The notes beneath the pieces are model-generated. The model was not told the DNA's origin and made no database searches. It saw nothing but the letters and a program-made list of their open reading frames with translations. From Spartobacteria bacterium LR76 (GTDB lineage Bacteria; Verrucomicrobiota; Verrucomicrobiia; Chthoniobacterales; Terrimicrobiaceae), in assembly GCA_003054655.1 (NCBI GenBank), contig QAYZ01000014.1:584967-648966 (forward strand): 64,000 nt of DNA. Reading direction: 5' to 3'. Of the stretch, positions 34,943 to 44,658 are shown in pieces. Position numbers and translations under genes: made by a program. Each line of letters begins with the position of its first letter. The first letter of the stretch is position 1.

Positions 34943-36491
34943 CCTCCGCCTTCGGAGGCAGGTAGTAGAATTTCAGGGCGGGCTGGAGGTATTGCTGCGG
35001 TCCCGAGGCGCATTGCCAGAGGAGATTGCCCTCGGCGAAGAGCTGCTTGTAGAAGGCCTTCCTCCGATCGTACTCGGCACGCTCCTCCGGGCGGGGAGTG
35101 TGGGTCTTGAGGAAGAAGCGGTTGTAGTCGTCGTTGGCGACTGCGACATAATGAATGCCCCGGGCGCGGAGTTCGTCGATTGTGCCCACGTCGGCGGCGA
35201 AGAGCTTGCCGAGGATCTTCTGGTCCACGAAGTACGGACTGTCGGCGTGGCGCTTCTCGTCGCGGCTGGGCAGGTTGACCCGCTTGTCCTGCACGATGAT
35301 GGCATCGGGTGGGACGTTCTTTTTGACGTACTCGATCAAGGCCTGCCGGGAGTCGTTTTGAAAACCGCCGTCCACGCGCACCAGCATGGTGAACGACCAG
35401 ATAAGCGCGCCGCCGAGCAGGACGTGGCGGACGATCAACGAAATGCGGGAGAACCTGTCCCTCACCGGATGGAACGCTGCGAGTGCCGCGAGAGCGCAAA
35501 AGATCAGCGTGTCGGGCAGGAAATACCGGTGGTGCGTCTTCGGCGAAAACGAAAGGATGAGCATGTATGCCACCGGGAAGAGGGCGAGCGCCCACTCGCT
35601 GGCATGGAGATTGCGCCAGCGGTAGCCGATCCGGAACAGTCCCGCGCCGTAGATCGCGAGGAGCGCCCAGATGAAGGGGTTCGTGGCATCTGCAAAGACC
35701 CTGGTATAGACCCCGTGGGGCACCGAGCGGGTGAGGCCTTTGTGCCCGTGGACGGCGTAGTCCATTTCCTCGCCGACATTGTTGGCGAATTTCGTGAACC
35801 CCTCGATCATCGGGTAATTGATCGCGACGAGGACGAGAGCGAGGCCCGCCAGGGTGCAGCCGAGCCAGCAGGCCCAGCGGGACCGGTGAACGAAGATCGG
35901 AAGGATCGCGACGGGCAGCACGAGAGCGCCGATGTATTTGCCTGAGATGGCCAGCGCGGCGGCGGCACCGAGCAGGAGAAATCTCACCGGCGACGGCGCG
36001 ATCCAGCAGCGCACGAGAGCGAGGAAGAACGCCGCTATGCCCATGGCGAGCGCGGGATCCTCCTTCATGTAATGGGACAGCTCGTAGAGCTGGGAATTTG
36101 TGACCAGCAGCAGGCCGGCAGCGACCGCCGCCCACGATCCACGCAGGTGTGCCGCCACCAGCACGAGACAGGCGATGGCTGCGGAGGCAAACAGGGCCGA
36201 GCTGAAGCGCCCGGCCTCCGTGACGGCCTGCTGGGAGTCGCCTGCCTTTGTCACATAGGCCACGACCCGGGACGTCTGGAGGAGGAGCAGGGGATGGTTG
36301 AAGTTGAACTCTCCCTGGATCAACTGCCTCGCCTTGCTGGGTTCGTCGGGATGATAGAAGGAAGGGAAATGGTCGTGGCGTGTGAATACCCCCAGCGCGA
36401 GCGCAAAAAAGGCCGCTGCGATGGCCCAGTGCCTCCACGAGAGCGTTGCTCTCGGCGCAGGCTGGTCGATGGTAAAAAAGAATGTCACCAC
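34914..36491 (-). CDS. GT39-type membrane glycosyltransferase (ArnT/PMT-like)
   Basis: A 525-aa protein with ~11 membrane helices. The first periplasmic loop carries FPSFYHPDEPSKARQLIQG, with the Asp-Glu pair that acts as the catalytic acid in GT39/GT83 enzymes using polyprenyl-phosphate sugars. ELSHYMKEDPALAMGIAAFF is a second conserved loop (YxKED). A ~150-aa periplasmic domain closes the protein. Donor and acceptor are unknown; lipid A or protein mannosylation are possible. The start is a GTG with a second GTG behind it. Confidence 0.85.
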   Translation of the reverse strand: MVTFFFTIDQPAPRATLSWRHWAIAAAFFALALGVFTRHDHFPSFYHPDEPSKARQLIQGEFNFNHPLLLLQTSRVVAYVTKAGDSQQAVTEAGRFSSALFASAAIACLVLVAAHLRGSWAAVAAGLLLVTNSQLYELSHYMKEDPALAMGIAAFFLALVRCWIAPSPVRFLLLGAAAALAISGKYIGALVLPVAILPIFVHRSRWACWLGCTLAGLALVLVAINYPMIEGFTKFANNVGEEMDYAVHGHKGLTRSVPHGVYTRVFADATNPFIWALLAIYGAGLFRIGYRWRNLHASEWALALFPVAYMLILSFSPKTHHRYFLPDTLIFCALAALAAFHPVRDRFSRISLIVRHVLLGGALIWSFTMLVRVDGGFQNDSRQALIEYVKKNVPPDAIIVQDKRVNLPSRDEKRHADSPYFVDQKILGKLFAADVGTIDELRARGIHYVAVANDDYNRFFLKTHTPRPEERAEYDRRKAFYKQLFAEGNLLWQCASGPQQYLQPALKFYYLPPKAEANPPAPPAP

Positions 36492-36561
36492 AGGTCTCGA
36501 TTCTGCCGGACCAGGCAGCCCGGCGAGGCCGCCGGACGGCCCTCTCCTGACGGGAAATCGC

Positions 36562-37863
36562 TCACGCGCCTTTCAGCCCGCCCAGCAGGAGCTCGGCGTT
36601 GAATCGGGTGTGCCTCAGGTTGGCGGCCAGCACTTCCATGGCTTCCGCTGCCGGAAGCTCGGAAAGCTGACGGCGCAGCACGACCACCTTTTCATACTCA
36701 TCCGGATGGTAGAGGAGTTCCTCGCGGCGGGTGCCGGATTTGATGATATGAATGGCCGGGAAGATGCGCTGCTCGGCGATGGAGCGGTCGAGGTGCACCT
36801 CCATGTTGCCCGTACCCTTGAATTCCTCAAAGATCAGGTCGTCCATCCGGCTCTTGGTTTCCACCAGGGCCGTGGCGAGAATGGTGAGACTGCCGCCTTC
36901 CTCGGTATTGCGGGCCGAGCCGAAGAATTTGCGGGGCTTGGTCAGCGCCTTGGTGTCGACGCCGCCGCTCATGGTGCGCCCCTTGTTGGGCTGGAGGTTG
37001 TTGTATCCCCGGGCCATGCGGGTGAGGGAGTCGACGAGGACGATGACGTCCTTGCGGAGTTCCACCATGCGCTTGGCCCGCTCGGAGACAGCCTCGCACA
37101 CCTGGACGTGGCGGGTGACCGGTTCGTCAAAGGTCGAGCTATAGATCTCGCAGTCCAGCGAGCGACGCAGGTCGGTGACCTCCTCGGGGCGTTCGTCGAC
37201 GAGGAGCAGGATCAGGACGGCCTTGGGATGGTTGTCGTGAATGGCGCGGGCGATGTCTTTCAACATCATCGTCTTTCCTGCTCGCGGCGGGGCCACGATG
37301 AGGCCGCGCTGGCCCATGCCGAGCGGGGCCACGATGTCGACCGCCCGGGCGCTGATCGAGGGATGGGCGTTGCTCTCGAGAAAGACGCGTCGATTGGGGA
37401 AAAGCGGGGTGAGCTTGTCAAACGGCGTCGGCGGCTGCCACTCGGCCAGCGGGATGTCTTCGATGAAGAGCAGGGTGTCGATCACCAGCCCGCGCTCGCG
37501 TTCCTTCGGCAGACGGAGCGTGCAGCGCAGCATCAATCCCGCCTCCAGCTTGTGCTGGCGGATCATTTGCTGCGGGACATACACATCATCGGGTCCCGGC
37601 CGGAGACCAAACGCGGGCCAGCGAAGCACGCCATGGTCGCCGTTGATCTCCAGGAGGCCGACGGCCTCGACTGCCGTGCCCTGCGCGATGTGGTGCTTGG
37701 CGTGATCGAGGACGAGGTGGCGCTTGGTGGACTCTGGGCGGAGCTTCAGCCCGAGAGCGACGGCCTGGTCGAGCAGGCTCGTGTGCGACAGCGACTGCAG
37801 GTCGTTGAGCTTGATAACGGCTTGCGCGGCGGGAGGCGTGGATTCTTCAACCGTGGCGGGCAT
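36562..37863 (-). CDS. rho: Transcription termination factor Rho
   Basis: A 433-aa RNA-dependent hexameric ATPase. The N-terminal SAP-like and cold-shock RNA-binding part (~1-150, GLLEINGDHGVLRWPAFGLR, DDVYVPQQMIRQHKL) is followed by the RecA-like core: Walker A APPRAGKTMMLKDIA, Walker B VIVLVDSLTRMARGYN, and the Q/R loops (SGGVDTKALTKPRKFFGSAR). The length matches E. coli Rho (419 aa). Its first 17 nt overlap the end of coaE, so the two are co-transcribed. Confidence 0.97.
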   Translation of the reverse strand: MPATVEESTPPAAQAVIKLNDLQSLSHTSLLDQAVALGLKLRPESTKRHLVLDHAKHHIAQGTAVEAVGLLEINGDHGVLRWPAFGLRPGPDDVYVPQQMIRQHKLEAGLMLRCTLRLPKERERGLVIDTLLFIEDIPLAEWQPPTPFDKLTPLFPNRRVFLESNAHPSISARAVDIVAPLGMGQRGLIVAPPRAGKTMMLKDIARAIHDNHPKAVLILLLVDERPEEVTDLRRSLDCEIYSSTFDEPVTRHVQVCEAVSERAKRMVELRKDVIVLVDSLTRMARGYNNLQPNKGRTMSGGVDTKALTKPRKFFGSARNTEEGGSLTILATALVETKSRMDDLIFEEFKGTGNMEVHLDRSIAEQRIFPAIHIIKSGTRREELLYHPDEYEKVVVLRRQLSELPAAEAMEVLAANLRHTRFNAELLLGGLKGA

Positions 37864-38449
37864 GCAAATAGCGGGAAAAAAGGTCGGCTTGAGTGATGAG
37901 CGCCTCGAGGGCGCCGTCGTTCCAGATGACGTGGTGTGACTTCTCTATCTTGAGGCTGAGGGGCATCTGGGAGGCAATGATTTTTTCGGAAATCTGCCGC
38001 TCAAGACCGCGGCGGGTCGCCAGGCGGTCGAGCTGGGTTTCCTTCGCACAGGCTACTGTGACGATGATGTCGAAGAGTTTCTCCGCATTGGTCTCGAAGA
38101 GCAGCGGGATGTCGACGATGAAGAAGCGTTTGCCATAGGCCGGTGCCTGCGCCTGGGCCGACCAGCGGTCCCGGATGACCGGGTGGAGGATGGCCTCCAG
38201 CGTCGCCTTGCGGACGGCATCCTGATAGATTAACTGACGCAGGAGCGGGCGGTTGGGCGCTCCCCCCTCGTCATAGGCCTGGGGGTGGACCCGGGTCAGG
38301 ACCTCCTGTCTTACAGCCGGGTCTTTGTCGAGAAGCTCGCGCGCACAGGCGTCGGCATCGAAATAGTCCGCATCGATGCGCTCCAAGAGGAGACGGCGAA
38401 ATTCCGATTTGCCTGAGGCTATACCGCCGGTGATTCCGAGAATGGGCAT
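37847..38449 (-). CDS. coaE: Dephospho-CoA kinase
   Basis: A 200-aa P-loop kinase that makes CoA from dephospho-CoA, the last CoA synthesis step. Walker A is GITGGIASGKSEFRRLLLER, the CoA domain contains DADACARELLDKDPAVRQEV and IHPQAYDE-like text (RVHPQAYDEGG), and VDIPLLFETNAEKLFDIIV is the DIPLLFE motif. It is upstream of and overlaps rho. It follows the second secretin gene after 62 bp that contain a hairpin. Confidence 0.94.
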   Translation of the reverse strand: MPILGITGGIASGKSEFRRLLLERIDADYFDADACARELLDKDPAVRQEVLTRVHPQAYDEGGAPNRPLLRQLIYQDAVRKATLEAILHPVIRDRWSAQAQAPAYGKRFFIVDIPLLFETNAEKLFDIIVTVACAKETQLDRLATRRGLERQISEKIIASQMPLSLKIEKSHHVIWNDGALEALITQADLFSRYLHARHG

Positions 38450-38484
38450 GGGTGCGTTATCTTCCGAAGCCCGGCGGGGAAGTT

Positions 38485-38506
38485 GACGCCACGCAGTGGT
38501 GGCGTC
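38485..38506 (-). terminator. Hairpin between the second secretin gene and coaE
   Basis: An 8-bp perfect stem (GACGCCAC / GTGGCGTC) with a 6-nt loop, starting 5 nt after the secretin stop. There is no T-run, so it could be a partial terminator or processing site that lowers read-through into coaE-rho. Confidence 0.4.
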
Positions 38507-38511
38507 GCTCC

Positions 38512-41091
38512 TTATTTGCCGAAGCTCTTGCCGAACTCGATGTTCGGAGCGGGCAGGTCTTCCGGGAGGCCAAGAGGCTCCACCACTTCCGCTTCCTCAA
38601 ATTCCTGACGGAGAGGCTTGCCTTCCGCGTCAAGGAGGCGGGCCGTCACAAAGATGATCAGGTTGCGCTTGATCTTCTGGTCGACATTGCTGCGGAAGAG
38701 GCGGCCAACGAGAGGCACATCACCGATGAGAGGCACCTTGTCCTGCACCTTCTGGACATCTTCACGGATGAGGCCGCCAAGAGAAACCGTCTGGCCGTCC
38801 CAGATGCTCACGCTGGTCGTAACCTTGCGCGTCGAGAAGATAGGCTGGTTGATGACGTTGGGCGTGACTTCAAAGGTGCCGAAGACGCCAAGATTGTAAG
38901 TTGGCCCAATGATCGGGGAACCGTAATTAACAAACCCGTCGAATTCAACAACCTCGGGGGACAGATCGAGATCAATAGTATACCCGTCTGGACCGATTTG
39001 AGGTAATACTTCTAGTGTAACGCCTAGATTGCGGGTTTCGAAAGCCGTTGGCGTGGTCGGAGTCACAACTCCTGACACCGTGATGATGCCTGATGAGGTG
39101 GACTCCAAGTTAACTCCTTGCTGAGCTTGTGGGATTTCCGGCGGATTAAATTCCGTCGGATAAGGGAATTCCCTGGCCACTCGAACTACAGCTTTCCGAC
39201 CGCTCTTTGAAACAACCTTGGGGGCTGACATCAGGTCGATGCCTTTTTTCTGATTGAGCGCTCGTATGACAACCTGGAATTGAGTATTACTGAACACCCC
39301 TGCGAGGCCAAATATACCGGGAGTCGCTACGTTCGTGCCTTGCGGCACTCCTGCGATCAGAGCATCAATGCTATTCGCGGTAACTGCGGAGGAGGGACTT
39401 GTACCAACTCCACTTCGGTTTCCACTGGTGACCGGATTGGTTCCGGTAGATCCGAACGGAAAGTTGGAGTAATAGGAGTCCGTAAGCGTACCGTCGCCAC
39501 CTCGAGTACCACCGGCTCCATATACTCCGCTGCTCCCGATGGAGAATGGGCCGAGCAGCCAATCAAATCCGAGTTCGCTCAGATTGTTCTGGGTGATCTC
39601 AAGGAATTTGGACTCGATTTCAACCTGAGTTGGCTGTACTCCGACTGCGGCGTCGACCAGGGAGTCGATGAAGTCGATTGCATCCGGCGTATTGCGAACG
39701 ATCAGGCGGCTGCCGGCGGGAATGTACTGGGCAAAGGCTCCTGCTGGAAACTGAACGCCTTCCTTCTGGAGATAGTCCATGGCGTTTTGACGTCCGGATA
39801 GCCGGGAGTCGTTGACTGCGGCCGAGATACGTCCAGCGCTGGGTGTATCGTCCGAGGCTCCGGTCGAGGCAGGAATGAAACCGGCAGGAACCCGGTATTC
39901 CTTGGTAACCAGATCCTCGATATTCTCGGATAGAGGAACGATGGAAACAGCGTATTGCTCGATCTTGAACTTGAGTCCGGCCAGCTCCGTGAGGTACCGG
40001 AGAGCCTCGATGAGCGGGACGTTCGACAGGGAGAGCGTGATCTTGGTATCCGCGGTAGGGGCAGGTGCTGTGGCGGTTGCGGCTCCTTCGACCGGTGTGG
40101 CTGCTGGATCGGGGGCCGGGGGCGGCGTGGAGGAGTCCAATTTCAGGACGATGTTGACACCTCGTTTGGCCTTCGGGTCGTCGCTCGCCGTGTCGAGCTG
40201 ACGGCTCAGTTGCTTCAGACGTTCCACCGCGTCCTGCACCGTCTCATCCTGAAGGTCGAGACGGGGAATGATAATGCGATTGAGCTTGGCGGTTATTTGA
40301 GCGGTATCACGCGCTCCTCCACGGGTGCGCGACATATCGTCGGTGGTGCGATCCTTGATGCCGCGAACGGGACGTTCCCATTCACGCTCAACCAGCCAGA
40401 GGAGACGGCTGCGAGTCTCGTCGTAGGCGGCACTCTGGTACTTGGAGCGCTGGAGATTGACCTCCTCCATGCCCTTGCGGGCGGCGATGTTGTACGGGTC
40501 AATCAGAAGGGCTTGTTCATAACGCTGAATGGCCAGATCATAACGTCCCGACTGGTAGTATCCTTCCGCCTCATTGAGGAGCTTGGTGACTTTTTGAACA
40601 TCTTCGGCCGACTTGGGCGTGACTGTCTTGTTATAGTAGTCGGGCTGCTCGAGATTGGCGAGGAACTGGGCTGCCGGTTTGTAGGTCGGGTTGTACTCCG
40701 GGAGGAGGACCGTCTTGGCGACCTTCTCGGCATCGGAGTAGCGGCCCTGGGTCACCAGCCACTGGGCGTAGCTGAGCGCTGCGCTGGAAAATTTGGCTAG
40801 AACCTTCGCGTGATCGCTCTGGGTGGCACCCGTCGGCGGAACGAGAGCCAGAGCATCCATGTAGCTCAGATAGGCCGTTTCGAAATCCTTGCTCGCCACG
40901 GCGGCATCGCCCTTGGCGATGAGTTTGTCCGCAACCACCAGCCCCTCCTGGCGGCGTACGATCTCCCGATCCGCAGTCGCAGCGACCGCCCCCTGCTGCG
41001 CCCGGCTAAGGACGGGGAAGAAGGCCGAGGTGAAGACGACCCACAGGGCTAATGAACTGCGAGCGATTCGTGTCGAATGTTGGAAAATCAT
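38512..41091 (-). CDS. Secretin (type II/IV pilus-type, Amuc_1098-like), second tandem copy
   Basis: An 859-aa outer-membrane secretin with a signal peptide (cleavage after SRA, ~residue 31). Residues ~35-230 are helical TPR-like repeats (LIAKGDAAVASKDFETAYLS, YYQSGRYDLAIQRYEQALLI). Secretin N-domains follow (LSNVPLIEALRYLTELAGLK; IVPLSENIEDLVTKEYRVP). The C-terminal secretin core contains VEIESKFLEITQNNLSELGF, then TVSLGGLIREDVQKVQDKVP and IGDVPLVGRLFRSN. It is a clear paralogue of the adjacent upstream gene, 12 nt away. Base composition dips in AT-rich patches at ~38.9-39.6 kb. Confidence 0.9.
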   Translation of the reverse strand: MIFQHSTRIARSSLALWVVFTSAFFPVLSRAQQGAVAATADREIVRRQEGLVVADKLIAKGDAAVASKDFETAYLSYMDALALVPPTGATQSDHAKVLAKFSSAALSYAQWLVTQGRYSDAEKVAKTVLLPEYNPTYKPAAQFLANLEQPDYYNKTVTPKSAEDVQKVTKLLNEAEGYYQSGRYDLAIQRYEQALLIDPYNIAARKGMEEVNLQRSKYQSAAYDETRSRLLWLVEREWERPVRGIKDRTTDDMSRTRGGARDTAQITAKLNRIIIPRLDLQDETVQDAVERLKQLSRQLDTASDDPKAKRGVNIVLKLDSSTPPPAPDPAATPVEGAATATAPAPTADTKITLSLSNVPLIEALRYLTELAGLKFKIEQYAVSIVPLSENIEDLVTKEYRVPAGFIPASTGASDDTPSAGRISAAVNDSRLSGRQNAMDYLQKEGVQFPAGAFAQYIPAGSRLIVRNTPDAIDFIDSLVDAAVGVQPTQVEIESKFLEITQNNLSELGFDWLLGPFSIGSSGVYGAGGTRGGDGTLTDSYYSNFPFGSTGTNPVTSGNRSGVGTSPSSAVTANSIDALIAGVPQGTNVATPGIFGLAGVFSNTQFQVVIRALNQKKGIDLMSAPKVVSKSGRKAVVRVAREFPYPTEFNPPEIPQAQQGVNLESTSSGIITVSGVVTPTTPTAFETRNLGVTLEVLPQIGPDGYTIDLDLSPEVVEFDGFVNYGSPIIGPTYNLGVFGTFEVTPNVINQPIFSTRKVTTSVSIWDGQTVSLGGLIREDVQKVQDKVPLIGDVPLVGRLFRSNVDQKIKRNLIIFVTARLLDAEGKPLRQEFEEAEVVEPLGLPEDLPAPNIEFGKSFGK

Positions 41092-41103
41092 TGGGGTTCC
41101 GGA

Positions 41104-43605
41104 CTACTCTGGGGTTGGAATGGTGGTGGCATCGCCTAGCACTCCCTCGGAACTCATAGCTTGAGCGTCGGGCTGGGCGACAATCTCGTCTTCCTCGTCG
41201 ACCTTGATCAAAGGCTGACCGGCGGGATCGAGAAGATTGGCTGTGACGAACATGATCAGGTTGCGTTTAATGTGCTGATCTGCTGTCGTACGGAAGAGAC
41301 GGCCCGCCAGCGGGATGTCTCCCAGGATCGGAGTCTTGTCTTCGACCTTTTGAACATCTTCCCGGATGAGGCCGCCGAGCACAACCGTCGAACCATCATA
41401 GACGGTTACGTCGGTGGTCACTTCGCGGGTCGAGAATACCGGCTGATTAATGACGTTTTCAGTTGCGACGAAAGTGAATGTCGGTGTGAGATCAATTATG
41501 TTATTCTCGACGACCAAGGCTGCAACCGAGGCACTGATCGGGCTTCCGTAGTTAATAAAGCCATCAAATTCGACAACTCTCGGTGAAAGTGTCATATCGA
41601 TGGTATACCCATCTGGCCCCACTGTCGGTTCGACTTCCAAGGTAATACCAACCGGTTTTGTGTCGAATGCTGTCGGCGTTGTGGGAACCACGGGTTCGAA
41701 TGTGCTTCCTGCAGAAGCAGAAACCTGCGGAAGATCGTATTCTGTTGGATAACGGAACTCACGGACGATCTGGATCGTTGCCCGCTGCCCGCTCTTGGTT
41801 GTCACTTTAGGCGAACTGACCAGATCGACCCCCTTGGACTGGCTGAGGGCACGAATGACCACCTGGAACTGTGGGTTCGTGAAGACGCCAGCAAGAGTGA
41901 ACACCCCTGCGGCAGGCCCAAGGGGACTGCCGAAGAGCAAGGCGTCAACAGCATTCACGCTGATGGCGGCACTGCCCGAACGGTTTCCTGAAGTCACCGG
42001 GCCGGAGGTGTTGCTGCTAGCTCCAACAGGAAGGGTCGAACCCTGGTTAATGAAGGGATATTGGGTGGAGTTGATGGATTGTCCGAATCCTTGCGTACCG
42101 CCTCCGCCATAGACTCCGGTTCCACCGGGAAGGGCGAACTGGCCGAGGAGCCAGTCGAATCCGAGTTCGTTCAGATTGTTTTGCGTGACCTCGAGGAATT
42201 TCGACTCGATCTCGACCTGGCTGGGCGGCGTCGATAGCTGGACTTCCACCAGGGAATCGATGATGTCGAGATTGGCCTGGGTATTGCGGACAATCAGCTT
42301 GCTGGAAGACGTCAGGAAGTTTGCGCTCGCACCGGCAGGGAAGGTGACGCCATTGGCCTCAAGGAACTGCCGGGCGGTCGAGCGAGCCGCAACCGCCGAC
42401 AGGGAGCCAGGGGCGACGGAAATCGAACCGGAACCACCTCCGCCTGCTGCCGCGGTGTCCGAACTGGCCGGCAGCGCTGTGATAAAGCTGGGCGGAACCT
42501 TGTACTCCTTGGTGATCAGGATGTCAGTCGGCTCCGATTGGGGCACGACCACCACAGCGTAGGGCTCGATCTTGAGCTTCAGGTTGGCCGCCTTGGCGAC
42601 GTAGTCGATCGCAACGCGGAGCGGGATTTCGGTCAGGGAAAGGGAAATGCGCTGCTGGGCTTCCGGAGCATCGGGGCCGAGCTTGAGCACGATGTTGACG
42701 CCGCGACGGGAAGGGTCTTGTTCGCCGGTGTCGAGAGCCACGGCGCGCTGTTTGAGAAAGTCGAGCGCCTCGCGGATGGTGGCGTCGTTGAAGTCGACGC
42801 GGGGAATGATGATGTCGTCGAGCTTGCGATTGATGGCCGAGGTGCCGCGGGTGTCGATCTGCGGCTGGTCGATGATGCTGGACCCCTTGACGTCAAATTT
42901 GCGGACCGGGAGCTCCCAGCCTTTTGCTACTTCGCGCAGCATGTCACCGCGAGCCTCGTTGTACCCTTCGGTGGCGTACCGGGCGCGGGCGTTGTTGACC
43001 AGCTCCATGCCGCGGCGGGCCGCGATGTTGTAGCGGTCGATGTTCAGAACCTGTTCGTAGCGCTTTTGAGCGAGATCGAAGCGGCCGGAATCGTAGAATC
43101 CCTGAGCTTCCATGAGGAGTTGCTTCACTTCCTCAATGTTCGCGATGAAGCCCGGAGTGAGCGTCTTGTTGTAGTTGGTCGGGTCCTTCAGCTTGGCTTG
43201 GAGGGCCAGGGCCGGGGCATAGTTGGGATTGTAGCGATCCTCAAGCACTACGGCTACCGTGCTGGAGGCGTCCTGAAAACGACCTTCCGAAATGCGCTGC
43301 TCGGCGAGTTTGACGGCCGCCTGGCTGAAACCATCGAGCGCCGTGGTGCGAGTAGTTCCGACCGCCTGACCACCGGAGGGCAGGACATCGACTGCGCTCT
43401 TGAAGAAGGCAAACGCGGTCTCGTAGTCCTGGCTCTTCATCGCCTGTTGTCCTTTGGCGATGGCTTCTTCAGCGTAATTCTTGAGCTGTTCCTGTCGCCG
43501 GATTTCGCGCTCCGCGACTCCCTGAACGCCAGTTTGAGCAAGCGAGGTGGCGGTACTGAGAGCAAGCGAAGCGGCTGCGACGGCGGTTAGGATTTGCAAC
43601 TTCAT
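41104..43605 (-). CDS. Secretin (type II/IV pilus-type, Amuc_1098-like), first tandem copy
   Basis: An 833-aa secretin. The ATG at 43605 gives a signal peptide (MKLQILTAVAAASLALSTAT). The layout copies that of its neighbour: TPR-like helices (IAKGQQAMKSQDYETAFAFF; FYDSGRFDLAQKRYEQVLNI), N-domains (LTEIPLRVAIDYVAKAANLK), and the secretin core (VEIESKFLEVTQNNLNELGF; VVLGGLIREDVQKVEDKTPI; GDIPLAGRLFRTT). A Gly/Ser-rich loop is present near residue 375-385. In Akkermansia one such protein, Amuc_1098, heads the Amuc_1100 locus. The pair here probably forms one mixed or two alternative outer-membrane channels (inference). Confidence 0.91.
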   Translation of the reverse strand: MKLQILTAVAAASLALSTATSLAQTGVQGVAEREIRRQEQLKNYAEEAIAKGQQAMKSQDYETAFAFFKSAVDVLPSGGQAVGTTRTTALDGFSQAAVKLAEQRISEGRFQDASSTVAVVLEDRYNPNYAPALALQAKLKDPTNYNKTLTPGFIANIEEVKQLLMEAQGFYDSGRFDLAQKRYEQVLNIDRYNIAARRGMELVNNARARYATEGYNEARGDMLREVAKGWELPVRKFDVKGSSIIDQPQIDTRGTSAINRKLDDIIIPRVDFNDATIREALDFLKQRAVALDTGEQDPSRRGVNIVLKLGPDAPEAQQRISLSLTEIPLRVAIDYVAKAANLKLKIEPYAVVVVPQSEPTDILITKEYKVPPSFITALPASSDTAAAGGGGSGSISVAPGSLSAVAARSTARQFLEANGVTFPAGASANFLTSSSKLIVRNTQANLDIIDSLVEVQLSTPPSQVEIESKFLEVTQNNLNELGFDWLLGQFALPGGTGVYGGGGTQGFGQSINSTQYPFINQGSTLPVGASSNTSGPVTSGNRSGSAAISVNAVDALLFGSPLGPAAGVFTLAGVFTNPQFQVVIRALSQSKGVDLVSSPKVTTKSGQRATIQIVREFRYPTEYDLPQVSASAGSTFEPVVPTTPTAFDTKPVGITLEVEPTVGPDGYTIDMTLSPRVVEFDGFINYGSPISASVAALVVENNIIDLTPTFTFVATENVINQPVFSTREVTTDVTVYDGSTVVLGGLIREDVQKVEDKTPILGDIPLAGRLFRTTADQHIKRNLIMFVTANLLDPAGQPLIKVDEEDEIVAQPDAQAMSSEGVLGDATTIPTPE

Positions 43606-43721
43606 CGGGAAACTGTTCTTGGGGATGTCATGTAAATAACCATATGTCCGAGGCACAAGGTCTCGGTGCGCAACGGTGGTATATTCCGAAGGCGCGCATG
43701 GTTAGGCTAGGCAGGCGGCAC

Positions 43722-44657
43722 TTATTGTGCTGGGAGGATTTTGTGTTCCTCACCAGATTGGAGGTCTTTTATTAGGGCTTCTGATTGGGAAATGTCAATG
43801 AGTTTATACTTCCTGTCGCTTTGCGGCGTGAGGGCGAACTCGTCGTCCTTTTTGACCGTAAAGCGCGAATTATCATAGAGGTACGAGAATTCGCCAAAGG
43901 ATGTCGGATCGTTCGCTTCCTTGCGGACTATCAGGACGAGTTTCTGTCCGGTTTCGGTGTTTTCGATGGTGAGTTCCGAAACATCGATCTCCATCTCGTC
44001 CCGCGTCACCTTGTTGGGCTTGTAGGAGAGCAGTTTGTACGGAGTGCCCTCGATCATCTGGCCAAGCTGGAGGAACTGGGTGCGGCTCTTCCCATCGATG
44101 GCGTTGATGGTAAAGGTCTGCCCTTCATCAGGCGTGCCGGTGAATTTCAGGCGGAAGGGCTTGGAGATGAACTTCGCGAGGCGAAGTTTGGTCCAGTACG
44201 GCGGGACGGATTTTGCGTCGAGGGGATCGGTATTGTTGAGAAACTCCTCGAGGTTGGAGAAGCGATCTCCATCCGGGTCCTGGTCCTTGATGTCGCCTTC
44301 CCAGTAGGGGAGGTCGTATTTGATCAGCCAGGCATTGGTGATCGGGGCATGGAGGTCTTTCCCGGCGGCAAGGGGATCGATCAACTCATTGTCGAGCAGG
44401 ACGTAGGGGCGAGAGATAAAGAGCGACCCGTCGTGGGAGGTCCATGTCTTTGGCTTGTCTACGGCCTGAATGGCTGCCTGCAAGGCCTCTGCTGGCAGGG
44501 GCTTGATCGTATTGTCCGGACGCTTGGAGGAGTTTCGACTCGAGAAGGTATTCGGGAAGTCCTTTGAACTCAGGACAATAAATGCGCTGGAGCCGATCAG
44601 GGCGAGGATGGCGACGGCCAGGATGGCGCGCTCGTAGTTCTGTTTCAACCAGTCCAT
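43722..44657 (-). CDS. Amuc_1099-like single-pass envelope protein with Asp-rich calcium-type motif
   Basis: A 311-aa protein with an N-terminal membrane helix (AILAVAILALIGSSAFIVLS). Mid-protein it has DQDPDGDRFSNLEEFLNNTD, a thrombospondin-type-3/EF-hand-like Asp-rich loop that commonly binds calcium. The rest is beta-rich (FRLKFTGTPDEGQTFTINAI, YKLIDISQSEALIKDLQSG). Its place between the Amuc_1100-like gene and the secretins is the same as that of Amuc_1099 in Akkermansia. I infer a PilP-like bridging role. Its start is 1 nt from the stop of the Amuc_1100-like gene. Confidence 0.8.
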   Translation of the reverse strand: MDWLKQNYERAILAVAILALIGSSAFIVLSSKDFPNTFSSRNSSKRPDNTIKPLPAEALQAAIQAVDKPKTWTSHDGSLFISRPYVLLDNELIDPLAAGKDLHAPITNAWLIKYDLPYWEGDIKDQDPDGDRFSNLEEFLNNTDPLDAKSVPPYWTKLRLAKFISKPFRLKFTGTPDEGQTFTINAIDGKSRTQFLQLGQMIEGTPYKLLSYKPNKVTRDEMEIDVSELTIENTETGQKLVLIVRKEANDPTSFGEFSYLYDNSRFTVKKDDEFALTPQSDRKYKLIDISQSEALIKDLQSGEEHKILPAQ

Positions 44658-44658
44658 G

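Noticed and set aside
38900..39600. AT-richer patch inside the second secretin gene as a sign of an inserted element
   Set aside because: The reading frame and secretin motifs run through it without a break, and the sister gene shows a similar patch, so relaxed variable loops explain it better.
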